A stretch of 64,000 nt of DNA from Shewanella seohaensis (lineage in GTDB: Bacteria > Pseudomonadota > Gammaproteobacteria > Enterobacterales > Shewanellaceae), in assembly GCF_025449215.1 (NCBI RefSeq), contig NZ_CP104900.1, forward strand, positions 3,224,001-3,288,000. The letters run 5' to 3'. Under the pieces are notes generated by a model. The model made no database searches, was not told the DNA's origin, and saw only the letters and a program-made list of their open reading frames with translations. Both the position numbers and the translations under genes were made by a program. Positions 22,406 through 31,403 of the stretch are shown in pieces (position 1 is the first letter of the stretch; each line of letters begins with the position of its first letter).

Positions 22406-22753
22406 ATGGTCAGTTTTAAGTACGAGTTAAATCAGGACTCGGTTGAGCTACAGGCCAGTGATTGGTTTGGAATTGAACGGGTGTTTGTTAATGGGCAAAT
22501 GGTGTCGCGCAAGTTTAACTTTGGCCCTAACAGCATACATAAAGTGCAGCTCAATGATGGCCATCAATGCAGTTTCAAGTTGTTTATCGACCCTCAAACC
22601 GATGAGTTGACTTGCCGAATTTATAAACACAATCAACTTATTACCAGTTTAAAACAAGGCAAAAATAATTTGCTGCAATGCCAACGACTGTTGCAACAGG
22701 GATTATTGCTCGGCTCAAGTCTAGTGCTACTCATGCTCCTCCTGCCATTGTAA
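22406..22753 (+). CDS. Small protein with a C-terminal membrane anchor, unknown function
   Basis: A 115-residue protein. The first 90 residues are hydrophilic and beta-rich (SFKYELNQDSVELQA, WFGIERVFVNGQMVS, GPNSIHKVQLNDG), and the last 20 are a hydrophobic segment (LLLGSSLVLLMLLLPL) suggesting a tail-anchored membrane protein. Start ATG 22406 has GAAGGGAT upstream; the in-frame ATG at 22358 is less well placed. I do not recognise a family. Confidence 0.7.
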   Translation: MVSFKYELNQDSVELQASDWFGIERVFVNGQMVSRKFNFGPNSIHKVQLNDGHQCSFKLFIDPQTDELTCRIYKHNQLITSLKQGKNNLLQCQRLLQQGLLLGSSLVLLMLLLPL

Positions 22754-22758
22754 TAGCC

Positions 22759-22799
22759 AAATAAAAACCGCCACTAGCGTGGCTAGTCGCGGTTTTATT
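22759..22799. terminator. Bidirectional terminator between two convergent genes
   Basis: AAACCGC, ACTAGC and their complements GCTAGT, GCGGTTT form a long stem with A and T tracts on both sides, between the gene ending at 22753 and the subtilase ending at 22816. Confidence 0.8.
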
Positions 22800-22815
22800 G
22801 GCTCACAAAAGCGTG

Positions 22816-25800
22816 TTACTTCAGCATATATACCCGCATCATGGTTTGTTTCGCTTCGCTACTGCCATCACTCATCTGCACACGTAAGTGAACAAAATTA
22901 CCGGCAGTAGAATCGTTCGGGATTGTGGCAACCCACTCACCATTAACCCATTTCACTTCTGCGGTTTTCCAAGCGCTTTCGGCAAATTTGGCCGATACAG
23001 GGCAATAAATCGATACCGAAATCGCCGCAAGCGAACATTCCTGACCATAACCGTATTGCAGCGTGACATCGGATAAATCCACCTGCGCCGCACCATCCAT
23101 CACAGCTGAGAGTTTCACTTCGACAGGCACACCTGCAGCCAAGGTATTATCGATCGCCACTGGAATGTCGAGCTTAGGAGTGAGCACCGCTTGGCGGCCC
23201 TGTTTACTCGAGTCTGTGCTGAATTGATAAATCCCTTGATAGAAGGAGCCGAGATTGTCCTTCACCGGTGAGCTATTGCCCACACCGCGGGCGTAGGAGC
23301 GCACTTCTAACTCCACTTGCGCATTGGTATCGGGGAGCGTAAACAATCCACTATCTAAGTAAGTGCTCTGGCCATTCACTTTGAGTCCGTAGAGCGACTG
23401 TGAATTATACCCGCCCGTGCCATCATGCCCAGCCGCATCGCCAAACCGCACAATGCTTAAGTCGATAGTGTTGGTATCACGATTGGCAATGGCGCCACCA
23501 TTGGTGAGCAAACTCCCCGCCTTGGGGCCTTTAAACCAAGAGGTGGATTCAACCTTGCCTTCGGTCATCATTCTTGGACCATCAAAATAGCCGCCGTCCG
23601 ACGATAACTGAGTACCGGGCATCACAATGTTAGTCCACATGTTTTTGCTGGTTGCCGTGTAGTACTCATCGCGCACCACAGGCGTCATGACCATTTGTGA
23701 GCTACCGGTTGAGTAAAACTCTCCGGTGCTGTTGGTCATGGCCATCATATCAGTCCAAATGGGGCGCTGATCATTTTGCGAATGATAGCTGGCACGAATG
23801 CGCTGCATTTTTTGCTCTTGCAACACCACTTGCCCACCATTGATACGCCCGTCGGTGATATGGTTAATGGAGTAGGCATAAGGCGTTCGCTCCGCAGCCG
23901 TACCCGACCAACTAACGATATTGTTACCCGCTTCAATCTGAGCTAACAGGGCTTCACCCTGCTCTGAACTGATCCCAACAGCGGGGATACGTGGCGTGCC
24001 AGAAATCGTCCCTTTATAACGACCATGTTGACCCGGACGATAGAAGATAACCCCAATCGCCCCGTTTTTAAGGGCATTTGCCACCATGTAAGATGTCAGA
24101 TAATTAGGGTTGCCAATCAACGCAATACGGCCCGTTAAGTCAAACTGAGTCCAGTCGGTACTGTACCCCGCGTCGCCAACGGGCACGACTTCTGCACTGC
24201 CTTTACCATCAAAGGATAAGGCTAAGCCCTGCTTGTTATAATCGAGCACTTCGCCATTTTGCATGGTAAGTACGGTTTCGGGTGCAAAGGCGCGAGTGGT
24301 GACAAACGAGCGGAACCTATCATCATGTCCCTGCGACCAAGTGTAGATGTCTTTCACATAATCAGGCGCTAACTCCATCGCGGCTAATTTAGCCACTTTG
24401 TTATCATCCAGCGCATAGGTAAAGCCAAATGCATAGCCTTGGGGTGCCAAAGGTTTGCTCGCCTTGAACTCGAGTTTTTCGGCATTGCGGGCGTCAAACT
24501 CAATCTGGGTATCTTGGCTCACTTTACGATCCAGCACCGCCATTTGGGTCGCCGACTCCACTAACCCAGAGGTTGTTGAGTCATTATCGTAGGTCATGAT
24601 GTTGGCAACGATAGTGTAATTGCCCTCAGGAACAGAGAGGCTTGCCTGACCATTTCTGAGCGTAACGGCTTGTCCCCAATCATCTTCCTCATTCATCAAG
24701 TACACTCTCGAGGGAGAGGAAGCGGCTTTGCCACGCATGTCGGTGACACTGAAGCTCAAATTGACTTGCGGCGGTTGGATCCAGAATGAAATCGGCACAG
24801 TGACGCGTTCATTCGATTTGCCTGTGCTGGTGCCTTCAATACGCCCAGTGATAGTGCCATAGGCGCCACTGCGCAGTGCCACACTAGAATCAATCCACAC
24901 AGGAATTTCAGCACTTCCATTGGCTGGCACGTTAATGCTGTTGACGCTAAGTCCCGCTAGGGTTGCCGGCATGCGCGTCTTACCGTCCTCACCTATCAAG
25001 CTCATTTTCAGCTTAAGGCTGATATCCTTGTCGGATAAGTTGCGTAGACTAATGGTTTTTTCTGTAACGCCAATATCCTGATCATAGACAAAGGAGCCGA
25101 GTTCCATATTCGGCGGCGCAATAATGTTTTGCCCTACGGCGCGATTCACATCCATAGGTCCGGCGCCTTGTTCCAGCACATGGGCATCGGTCGGAACCAC
25201 AGAGGAAGTCAGCACTTCTTTCACTTGGCGGGGTGTCAGTTCGGGTCTAGCTTGCATCACAATTGCCGCGCCGCCAGACACATGGGGCGCCGACATGGAT
25301 GTTCCCGACAGGGCGCGATAAGCCGTCGCCCCGAATCCTCCCGAGGCCGCAGAGACAACATCCACACCTTGGGATGCGATATCGGGTTTTGCAGAATGAC
25401 CATCAGGTGAAGGGCCACGGGATGAGAAAGATGCGGTGTGATTATCGCGGTCAACGGCACCCACGGTTAACGCACTCGGGGCACATCCTGGGATCCCCAC
25501 GGTCTCGCGGGTAAAACTATTGCCCGCAGAAACCACGAACAACGCCTTATCACTCAAAGCTTCAACCATGTCGACAAGTGGTCCTGTACAACTGGTGCCA
25601 CTGCCGCCTAACGACATACTAACCACATCGGCGCCTTGAGCCACGGCCCATTGCATGCCACTCAAGATCCCACTCGTCGACCCTGAACCTGAATTTGAGA
25701 GTACCTTACCCACCAGTAATTTGGCACCAGGCGCCATGCCCGCCCAGCGACCATTAGATTCCGCCCCCGTCCCCACGATAGTGGCTGCAGTGTGTGTACC

Positions 25801-26604
25801 ATGACCGTTAAGATCATCGACGCCATTGCTGGAATAGGTAAAGTCTTTGCTCTGCACAACTTGCCCCGCCAAGTCGCCATGCTGCACATCGTAGCCAGTA
25901 TCAAGCACGGCTACGGTGACACCTTGACCATTAAATGCCTTGGCTAAATTGCCATACGCACCGGTTAACGGCACGGTTGGGGTTAGGTTTGCCAGCGCAT
26001 TAATCCCGTTAGTCGTATCCTTATGGGCATGCACAACCGCATCTAACCATACCGACTTCACCGCATCATCGGTACTTAAGGTTTCCCATACTTTGGCGGC
26101 CTGTTGTTTGCTGATCCCAAAAGCAGCGCTGTCGATAAGTTCAATCTCATCGGTTAAGGTAGCCCCTTCAATGGGATTAGGCACAGCAGAACCCGCTAGG
26201 GTGCCATCACGGTATTCGATAATAACCGGCAATTTATCGGTGGAGGCATCATCATAACCCGCCGCATGGAGCTTAGAGATGTTAAACAGCTCGATGTCGA
26301 CAGTATGGGACTCGACCCATTTTTGCGCCTTTGGAGTGATAAGATATTGACCATTCTGATTTTGGAAGAGGCTAGTAATCACCTCTGCACCGTTTTCGCC
26401 GAGCAGGCGGATACCACCGAGTGAGCCATCGGCCCGCGCAACGGCCGTGACCACCTCGCCGGTGATCAAGGTAAATTGTACGGCGCCAGATTGCGCTTCC
26501 ATCAGCGCAACATTATCTTCAGCCAAGGTTGAATAACTGAGGGTAAAACCCATTGCCATCAGGCAAGTCGCTGCAATACGACTGCGCTTAAAAAGTTGTT
26601 TCAT
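22816..26604 (-). CDS. Large secreted S8-family serine peptidase (subtilase) with PA domain
   Basis: A 1262-residue exported protease. A signal peptide (residues 1-28, ending LAEDN) and an inhibitor-I9-like propeptide (to about 190) precede the catalytic domain. The triad is visible: D235 (VLDTGYD), H268 (NGHGTHTA) and S436 (SGTSMSAPHVSG), with the oxyanion Asn at 362 (SAGNSF). Beta-sandwich regions follow, then a PA (protease-associated) segment at about 800-890 (GAIGVIFYRPG, RIPAVGIS). The C-terminal 350 residues look like further beta domains. Probably an extracellular or surface protease for protein degradation. Monocistronic; a 7-bp palindrome lies 63-81 bases upstream. Confidence 0.93.
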   Translation of the reverse strand: MKQLFKRSRIAATCLMAMGFTLSYSTLAEDNVALMEAQSGAVQFTLITGEVVTAVARADGSLGGIRLLGENGAEVITSLFQNQNGQYLITPKAQKWVESHTVDIELFNISKLHAAGYDDASTDKLPVIIEYRDGTLAGSAVPNPIEGATLTDEIELIDSAAFGISKQQAAKVWETLSTDDAVKSVWLDAVVHAHKDTTNGINALANLTPTVPLTGAYGNLAKAFNGQGVTVAVLDTGYDVQHGDLAGQVVQSKDFTYSSNGVDDLNGHGTHTAATIVGTGAESNGRWAGMAPGAKLLVGKVLSNSGSGSTSGILSGMQWAVAQGADVVSMSLGGSGTSCTGPLVDMVEALSDKALFVVSAGNSFTRETVGIPGCAPSALTVGAVDRDNHTASFSSRGPSPDGHSAKPDIASQGVDVVSAASGGFGATAYRALSGTSMSAPHVSGGAAIVMQARPELTPRQVKEVLTSSVVPTDAHVLEQGAGPMDVNRAVGQNIIAPPNMELGSFVYDQDIGVTEKTISLRNLSDKDISLKLKMSLIGEDGKTRMPATLAGLSVNSINVPANGSAEIPVWIDSSVALRSGAYGTITGRIEGTSTGKSNERVTVPISFWIQPPQVNLSFSVTDMRGKAASSPSRVYLMNEEDDWGQAVTLRNGQASLSVPEGNYTIVANIMTYDNDSTTSGLVESATQMAVLDRKVSQDTQIEFDARNAEKLEFKASKPLAPQGYAFGFTYALDDNKVAKLAAMELAPDYVKDIYTWSQGHDDRFRSFVTTRAFAPETVLTMQNGEVLDYNKQGLALSFDGKGSAEVVPVGDAGYSTDWTQFDLTGRIALIGNPNYLTSYMVANALKNGAIGVIFYRPGQHGRYKGTISGTPRIPAVGISSEQGEALLAQIEAGNNIVSWSGTAAERTPYAYSINHITDGRINGGQVVLQEQKMQRIRASYHSQNDQRPIWTDMMAMTNSTGEFYSTGSSQMVMTPVVRDEYYTATSKNMWTNIVMPGTQLSSDGGYFDGPRMMTEGKVESTSWFKGPKAGSLLTNGGAIANRDTNTIDLSIVRFGDAAGHDGTGGYNSQSLYGLKVNGQSTYLDSGLFTLPDTNAQVELEVRSYARGVGNSSPVKDNLGSFYQGIYQFSTDSSKQGRQAVLTPKLDIPVAIDNTLAAGVPVEVKLSAVMDGAAQVDLSDVTLQYGYGQECSLAAISVSIYCPVSAKFAESAWKTAEVKWVNGEWVATIPNDSTAGNFVHLRVQMSDGSSEAKQTMMRVYMLK

Positions 26605-26666
26605 TTCATATTCCCTGAAAAATCACCCTATGATTGCTCAAATAAATTTAAGCAACGTTTGTTATA

Positions 26667-26685
26667 TTGGAAGACTCGCTTCCAA
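26667..26685. promoter_or_regulatory. Palindrome upstream of the subtilase gene
   Basis: TTGGAAG-ACTCG-CTTCCAA is a perfect 7-bp inverted repeat with five-base spacer, 63-81 bases upstream of the protease start. It may be an operator; the regulator is unknown. The MarR gene upstream is one candidate. Nothing else was recognised in 26605-26867. Confidence 0.4.
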
Positions 26686-26867
26686 AGCAGCAAGATGGCG
26701 TTTTATGAAACATTTTTGCAACAATCATTAGGTAGCAATTTGTACAGCCAAGGTAAAATAGCAATGCCCAGAGTATGGCTTGTGGCCATTACGCTGGGGA
26801 AAGACAGGAGTTTAAAAATTGAAGGAAAGACGAAATGCAGCTCAAACGCAATGTCGAATGCTTGAAA

Positions 26868-27299
26868 TCATAAGGCTGTGATTGAAGGTAAACGATTTAT
26901 CTTATTGAGTAAGCGCATAAACTGCTGGCGCTCCTCTTCAGTGAGATTGGACAGGTATTTCTCGTTAACCCGCTCAGCCTCACGGATCAAATCCTGCTCC
27001 AGCGCCTTAGCCTCATCGGTGAGGAAAATCTGGAATGCACGGCGGTTATCGAGCTCTTGGTGACGGGTGATCAATCCCTGAACCTGCAACTGATCGAGCA
27101 AACGGGTCATGGTATAGTTGGCCACATCGCAACGCTTGGACAGCTCGGTCTGAGAGATCCCCTCCTCCTGCCAAAGCGCGAACAACACTGGCCACAACTT
27201 AATGTCGAGCTGATAGCGTTTCAGCTGTATATCGAGCTCATTTTGCAGCTCAATATTCAAGTGGGAAACAAGATAGCCTAAGCTTTCATAGCGGTTCAA
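26868..27299 (-). CDS. MarR-family transcriptional regulator
   Basis: A 143-residue winged-helix regulator. The recognition region EGISQTELSKRCDVANYTMTRLLDQLQVQGLI and the wing RHQELDNRRAFQIFLT (about residues 48-98) are typical of MarR. I chose a TTG start because GGAGGT is five bases upstream; it gives MNRYESLGYLVSHLN. The longer frame to 27386 begins with an implausible Cys/Trp-rich segment. Ligand and targets are unknown; the subtilase gene downstream is a possible target. Co-directional with that gene. Confidence 0.88.
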   Translation of the reverse strand: MNRYESLGYLVSHLNIELQNELDIQLKRYQLDIKLWPVLFALWQEEGISQTELSKRCDVANYTMTRLLDQLQVQGLITRHQELDNRRAFQIFLTDEAKALEQDLIREAERVNEKYLSNLTEEERQQFMRLLNKINRLPSITAL

Positions 27300-27437
27300 A
27301 CAGCACCTCCGAAAACACCATTTAGCCCCAACAACACTGACCCAAACCCGAGAAGGATTGGCCGAGGTCAGTTTTAATACTATCACTTAACCTGTAATAA
27401 ACTAGTCAGCTTGCCCAAGTAATTGCAATCAAAATCT

Positions 27438-27926
27438 TTACGCATCTGCCTCTTCGTCGTCGGGTAAATTGAATTCATTCACAAAATTATAGTAACAAGC
27501 ACGGCTCAATTTTCCCCATAGGCCGCGCTCTAGCGGCAGATAAATCCCAAAGTCGGTGAGCTGTAAATGATTAAGTGTCGCCAGAGAATGCTCGGTACCA
27601 ATACTGCTGCGCAGCGTTAAACCCGATGCTGTCTCATCCTTCACATAATCCACAATCAACAGTGGCGCATCATCCACCTCGACTCGCACCTTTTCGACTG
27701 GCGTGATCAGAAAATGTTCGCCATCGATGCCATGTAAAATACTGGCAAATAACTTGGCAAACTTGGTCGGCAATGGGCTGTCCTGATATATCCAGTCACC
27801 GGAGAGTTGGATACGAAATAATGCCACTTCACTACACAGCGCCGTTGGCTGTGTGACAACATCCGGCGCTGGCTTGCTGGTGAATTCCTGTAGCGTGTCG
27901 ATAACATTGTCCGTGTGCTTTTCCAT
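27438..27926 (-). CDS. DUF1285 domain protein
   Basis: A 162-residue cytosolic protein. The segments ALFRIQLSGDWIYQDSPL, LFASIL and FLITPVEKVRVEVDDAPLLIVDY match, from memory, the DUF1285 family found widely in Proteobacteria. The family has no firmly established function. A predicted ribosome binding site (AGGGGACGCT) precedes the ATG. It is flanked upstream by the hairpin-ended element at 27948-28178. Confidence 0.82.
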   Translation of the reverse strand: MEKHTDNVIDTLQEFTSKPAPDVVTQPTALCSEVALFRIQLSGDWIYQDSPLPTKFAKLFASILHGIDGEHFLITPVEKVRVEVDDAPLLIVDYVKDETASGLTLRSSIGTEHSLATLNHLQLTDFGIYLPLERGLWGKLSRACYYNFVNEFNLPDDEEADA

Positions 27927-27947
27927 AGCGTCCCCTCAGTAAAGAAT

Positions 27948-28178
27948 CCACCTTCTGAAGAAGGTGGCTTTGTTTTAACCCCTAAAAGGGGGCCTTTATT
28001 CTAGATCTAGCGACCTTGTTCCTGCCTAAGAATCGACAGAACACATACGATGCTTGCACGTATCTACTCATGTTATTTGCCTCTTCTGACTTCGCTAAAA
28101 ATCAGAGATGCATTTAACATGGGTAAGTATACAGGCAAAGCCACTATTGATGATAACCACCTACTGAAGTAGGTGGTT
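27948..28178. mobile_element. Hairpin-ended small element, probably IS200/IS605-derived non-autonomous element
   Basis: Two related subterminal hairpins enclose about 190 bases: CCACCTTC-TGAA-GAAGGTGG at 27948-27967 and AACCACCTAC-TGAA-GTAGGTGGTT at 28155-28178. They share the CCACCT stem start and the same TGAA loop. Imperfect palindromes of this kind at both ends, with no long inverted repeats between them, resemble the ends bound by Y1 (TnpA) transposases of the IS200/IS605 group. No tnpA or tnpB frame lies inside, so it would depend on another copy. The exact outer ends are uncertain. A further palindrome CCCC-TAAAA-GGGG lies at 27979-27991. It fills the gap 27927-28265. Confidence 0.55.
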
Positions 28179-28191
28179 TAGGGCTGAAAAT

Positions 28192-28217
28192 AAAAAAACC
28201 AGCCTGACGACTGGTTT
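28192..28217 (-). terminator. Terminator downstream of the ydiJ locus
   Basis: On the minus strand AAACCAG / CTGGTTT pairs around TCGTCAGG and is followed by a run of T, 49 bases past the Fe-S gene stop. Confidence 0.6.
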
Positions 28218-28265
28218 AGTGTGGCATTGCCTTAGGGATTATCCAATCCCTAATACAAAATTGCG

Positions 28266-29651
28266 TTACGCCTTAACGAGCTCCAATAAAGCCTCTAATG
28301 GATGTTTTGGCTTGTAACCGGCGAAACGTTTCACTTGGCTGCGACAAGAGTAGCCAGAGACTAGCACCTGCGACGCGTCTATCTTGCTTAAAGTGTCTTT
28401 CCACGACATATCAAACAAGGTCTTAGAACGTTCAAGATTCTCAGCCTCATGGCCGTAGGTACCCGCCATGCCGCAACAGCCTAGATTCACCGCGGTTAAT
28501 TTAGCGCCAAAGTGAGTGAATATTTTGCTCCACTCATTGGCGGTATTAGGCTTAGCCGTAGACTCAGTACAATGGCTAAACCAGGTAAATTGTTTATCTT
28601 GCATGGCCTTAGTCGGAATATCCTGCAGAATGCTAAGCAGCCATTCGTTAGCCAGTTTCACCTCAAACGCGCCGCGATTCGCCCCTAAGATTTCTTTATA
28701 TTCATCGCGATAACAGAGCACTAAGGCGGGATCGATACCCACCATAGGCATGCCTAACTTATGCACTTGGTTTAAGAAATCCGCGCTCGACTGCGCCGTT
28801 TTAGCAAATTTATCTAAGAAACCCTTAATATGGGTCGGTTTACCATTGGGTTTAAAGGGTAATAGAACAGGCTTCAATCCTAAGGTTTCAATCAGTTGGA
28901 TAAAGCGATACACCAAGCCTGCATCGTAGAAACTGTTAAACGGATCTTGCACCACTAACACAAATTTTGCGCGCTCATCGGCGGGGATAGCCTGCAATGC
29001 CGCCAGATCATAACCACGGCTCGCATGACCATCGAGTCGTTGTTTTAATGTCGGCACCGACAGCGCTGGCGCATCCACATAACCGATGGCTTTTTTGATC
29101 ACCCATTGGCTGAGCGGGTTTTGCGAGGCGAAATTGGTCAGCCTTGGCGCCGCCGCCATAATAGGCAGACTGTCTTCGATGCCCGCCACCAGATAATCTT
29201 TAGCCGGACGCAGATAACGTTGATAGTAAATATTAAAGAACTGCGCCCTAAATTTAGGCACATCCACTTTTACCGGACATTGGCTCGAGCAAGCCTTACA
29301 GGCTAAACATCCCTTCAGCGATTCCATCACTTCGTGGGAATAATCGTAATCGCGCTTCGCATTGATGGTATTTTGCATGCGCTGCAAAATACCTAAGGGT
29401 TTAGCTCTGGCCAGCGCATTGACATCGACGCCTTCGGATTCGAGTAAACGCAGCCACTCACGCATCAAGCCCGCGCGACCTTTAGGCGACTGAACTCTGT
29501 CCCCCGTCACTTTAAATGACGGACACATAGGTGAGAAACTGCTGTAGTTAAAGCACAGGCCATTACCGTTACAGTTCATCACATCGGGATAGGCATCGCG
29601 CACTTCGACCGGAATTTGCCGGTCAAACTTGCCGCGCTTGGTACTGTCCAC
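28266..29651 (-). CDS. ydiJ: Fe-S (CCG-domain) half of a YdiJ-type FAD-linked dehydrogenase
   Basis: C-terminal half of a YdiJ-family protein, E. coli size 1018. It holds a 2x4Fe-4S region with CNGNGLCFNYSSFSPMCPS near residue 27 and CLACKACSSQCPVKVDVPK near 115, and CCG-type clusters HCTES, LGCCGMAG and SCRSQVKRF toward the C-terminus. E. coli YdiJ is reported as a D-2-hydroxyglutarate dehydrogenase. The GTG start used here continues from DV-DSTKRGKFDRQIP, which in fused homologues follows the preceding protein without a break, so this is probably one gene split by one extra T at 29655-29658. Reinitiation at TGATGTG is possible. Confidence 0.85.
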   Translation of the reverse strand: MDSTKRGKFDRQIPVEVRDAYPDVMNCNGNGLCFNYSSFSPMCPSFKVTGDRVQSPKGRAGLMREWLRLLESEGVDVNALARAKPLGILQRMQNTINAKRDYDYSHEVMESLKGCLACKACSSQCPVKVDVPKFRAQFFNIYYQRYLRPAKDYLVAGIEDSLPIMAAAPRLTNFASQNPLSQWVIKKAIGYVDAPALSVPTLKQRLDGHASRGYDLAALQAIPADERAKFVLVVQDPFNSFYDAGLVYRFIQLIETLGLKPVLLPFKPNGKPTHIKGFLDKFAKTAQSSADFLNQVHKLGMPMVGIDPALVLCYRDEYKEILGANRGAFEVKLANEWLLSILQDIPTKAMQDKQFTWFSHCTESTAKPNTANEWSKIFTHFGAKLTAVNLGCCGMAGTYGHEAENLERSKTLFDMSWKDTLSKIDASQVLVSGYSCRSQVKRFAGYKPKHPLEALLELVKA

Positions 29652-29652
29652 A

Positions 29653-31305
29653 TCAAAACACAGCCCCCGCTTGCTTTGGCGCCACTAATTTGCCTGGGTT
29701 GAGTCTATTATCAGGGTCAAATAGACCTTTAATATCTTGCAGTACACCGTAAAGCTCATCCCCAAACACCGATGGACCATATTCGCCGCGCACGCCCTTA
29801 CCATGCTCGCCCCACATCAGGCCACCATATTTGAGTGTCAGCGCCGCGACTTGATCGGAAATCACCCTCAGCAGTTTTTCATCTTCGACATCGCACATAT
29901 CCAGCGCAGGCCTAACGTGTAACACGCCCGCATCCACATGGCCAAACATGCCGTATTGCAAATTGTGGCTATCGAGTAATGCGCGAAACTCCATAATATA
30001 ATCGGCGAGCATTTCGGGCGGCACAGCCGTATCTTCGGCAAACGCAATGGGTTTACGACGTCCCTTGGTAGCACCGAGTAGGCCCACAGCTTTTTTACGC
30101 ATGCCGTAAATTTTCTCAATGCTGGCCTTATCTTGAGTGACTTGATAACCGACCACACCACACTCACCACGGCTGATTTGCTCGGTCAGCACGGCTTCGA
30201 GTGCCGCAAGCTTTTCGCTCACCTCAACGGCGTCGCCAGCAAACTCGACCATATTGAGGCCATCGATCACTTTGCCCGGCACTTCTTGAATAAGGTCTGA
30301 AACCGAATGCCAAACAATGTCCTCACGGGCAAGGTTAAGCACTTTTGAGTCCACGGTTTCGACCACAGTGGCCCGCGCCGCCACTAAGGATGGCGCATGG
30401 CGCAGTGCGGACTGAAAGGAGTCATACTTAATGTTCACCATCGCCCGCTCACTCGGCAGTGGCGTGATATTGAGTTTCGCTTCGGTGATCACCGCCAGCG
30501 TGCCTTCAGAACCCGTTAAAATGCGCGAGAGGTCGAACTGGGTTAAGCCATTGTTCCAGACATTCTTTAAGTCATATCCGGTTAAAAAACGATTGAGCTT
30601 AGGGAATTGTTGTTCGATCAGCGCACGCTTCTCGCGGCACACCTCGGCAATTGCCGAAATCAGTTTTTGCCCGAGCGGATTATCGCTCACATTATCGGGG
30701 TTACATAACAGACCCGCATCGAGGGGGCGAGTGTCGAACACGCTGCCATCAATCAATACGCTGCGTAGCGCCAGCACGTGATCAGAGGTTTTACCGTAAA
30801 CTAAGGATCCCGCGCCCGAGGCATCGGTATTAATCATACCGCCGATGGTTGCACGGTTTGAGGTTGAGAGATCGGGACTGAAGAAATAGCCGCGGGGGCG
30901 CAGCGCATCGTTTAGCGCATCTTTGACGACACCCGCCTCGACGCGTACCCAGCCCTGCTCAGGGTTCACTTCCAATACGCGATTCATGTAGCGAGATACA
31001 TCGAGGATCAAGCCGTGGGTCAGCGATTGGCCATTGGTGCCCGTACCGCCGCCTCTGGCACTAAAAGTCACACCCACAAATTCAGCTTTTGCCGCCAACG
31101 ACAAGGCAATTTGAATATCTTTTTGATGCTTAGGATAAAGCACCGCCTGCGGCAAAAATTGGTACACGGAGTTATCCGTGGCCTGCACGAGGCGCGCGCT
31201 GTAGCGCTTATCGATATCACCGGCGTAGCCACTTTGCGCTAAGGCATCAAGATAGGCCAGATAGACAGGTTCTAACGTTTGTTGGTGTGATAACAGAGGT
31301 AACAT
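29653..31305 (-). CDS. ydiJ: FAD-binding half of a YdiJ-type dehydrogenase
   Basis: N-terminal FAD_binding_4/FAD-oxidase_C half, 550 residues. The PP-loop-like FAD motif SARGGGTGTNGQS lies near residue 80, TIGGMINTDASGAGSLVYGKTSDHV near residue 153, and the C-terminal GHVDAGVLHVRPALD and EHGKGVRGEYGPSVFG near 450-500 are typical of YdiJ and D-lactate/glycolate oxidases. It ends …NPGKLVAPKQAGAVF and a stop at 29653-29655. Removing one T from the T4 run 29655-29658 would fuse it to the Fe-S half (1012 residues in all). It lies downstream of ppsA but after a terminator. Confidence 0.88.
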   Translation of the reverse strand: MLPLLSHQQTLEPVYLAYLDALAQSGYAGDIDKRYSARLVQATDNSVYQFLPQAVLYPKHQKDIQIALSLAAKAEFVGVTFSARGGGTGTNGQSLTHGLILDVSRYMNRVLEVNPEQGWVRVEAGVVKDALNDALRPRGYFFSPDLSTSNRATIGGMINTDASGAGSLVYGKTSDHVLALRSVLIDGSVFDTRPLDAGLLCNPDNVSDNPLGQKLISAIAEVCREKRALIEQQFPKLNRFLTGYDLKNVWNNGLTQFDLSRILTGSEGTLAVITEAKLNITPLPSERAMVNIKYDSFQSALRHAPSLVAARATVVETVDSKVLNLAREDIVWHSVSDLIQEVPGKVIDGLNMVEFAGDAVEVSEKLAALEAVLTEQISRGECGVVGYQVTQDKASIEKIYGMRKKAVGLLGATKGRRKPIAFAEDTAVPPEMLADYIMEFRALLDSHNLQYGMFGHVDAGVLHVRPALDMCDVEDEKLLRVISDQVAALTLKYGGLMWGEHGKGVRGEYGPSVFGDELYGVLQDIKGLFDPDNRLNPGKLVAPKQAGAVF

Positions 31306-31347
31306 GAGCGGCTTCAGTCAATTATTGTTATGCGGCCCATTATAAAC

Positions 31348-31376
31348 AAAAAAAGCCGCTAAAAAGCGGCTTTTTT
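31348..31376 (-). terminator. ppsA terminator
   Basis: AGCCGCT-AAAA-AGCGGCT stem flanked by A and T tracts, between ppsA and the ydiJ locus on the minus strand. Confidence 0.85.
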
Positions 31377-31403
31377 AACACCTTTATAAAATTACAACCG
31401 AGA

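Noticed and set aside
27272..27386. Longer MarR N-terminus from 27386
   Set aside because: The extension is Cys/Trp-rich and unlike MarR proteins; the TTG at 27299 has a GGAGGT site.
27979..27992. CCCC-TAAAA-GGGG palindrome as a terminator
   Set aside because: Short stem with no T tract; it is probably part of the hairpin-ended element.
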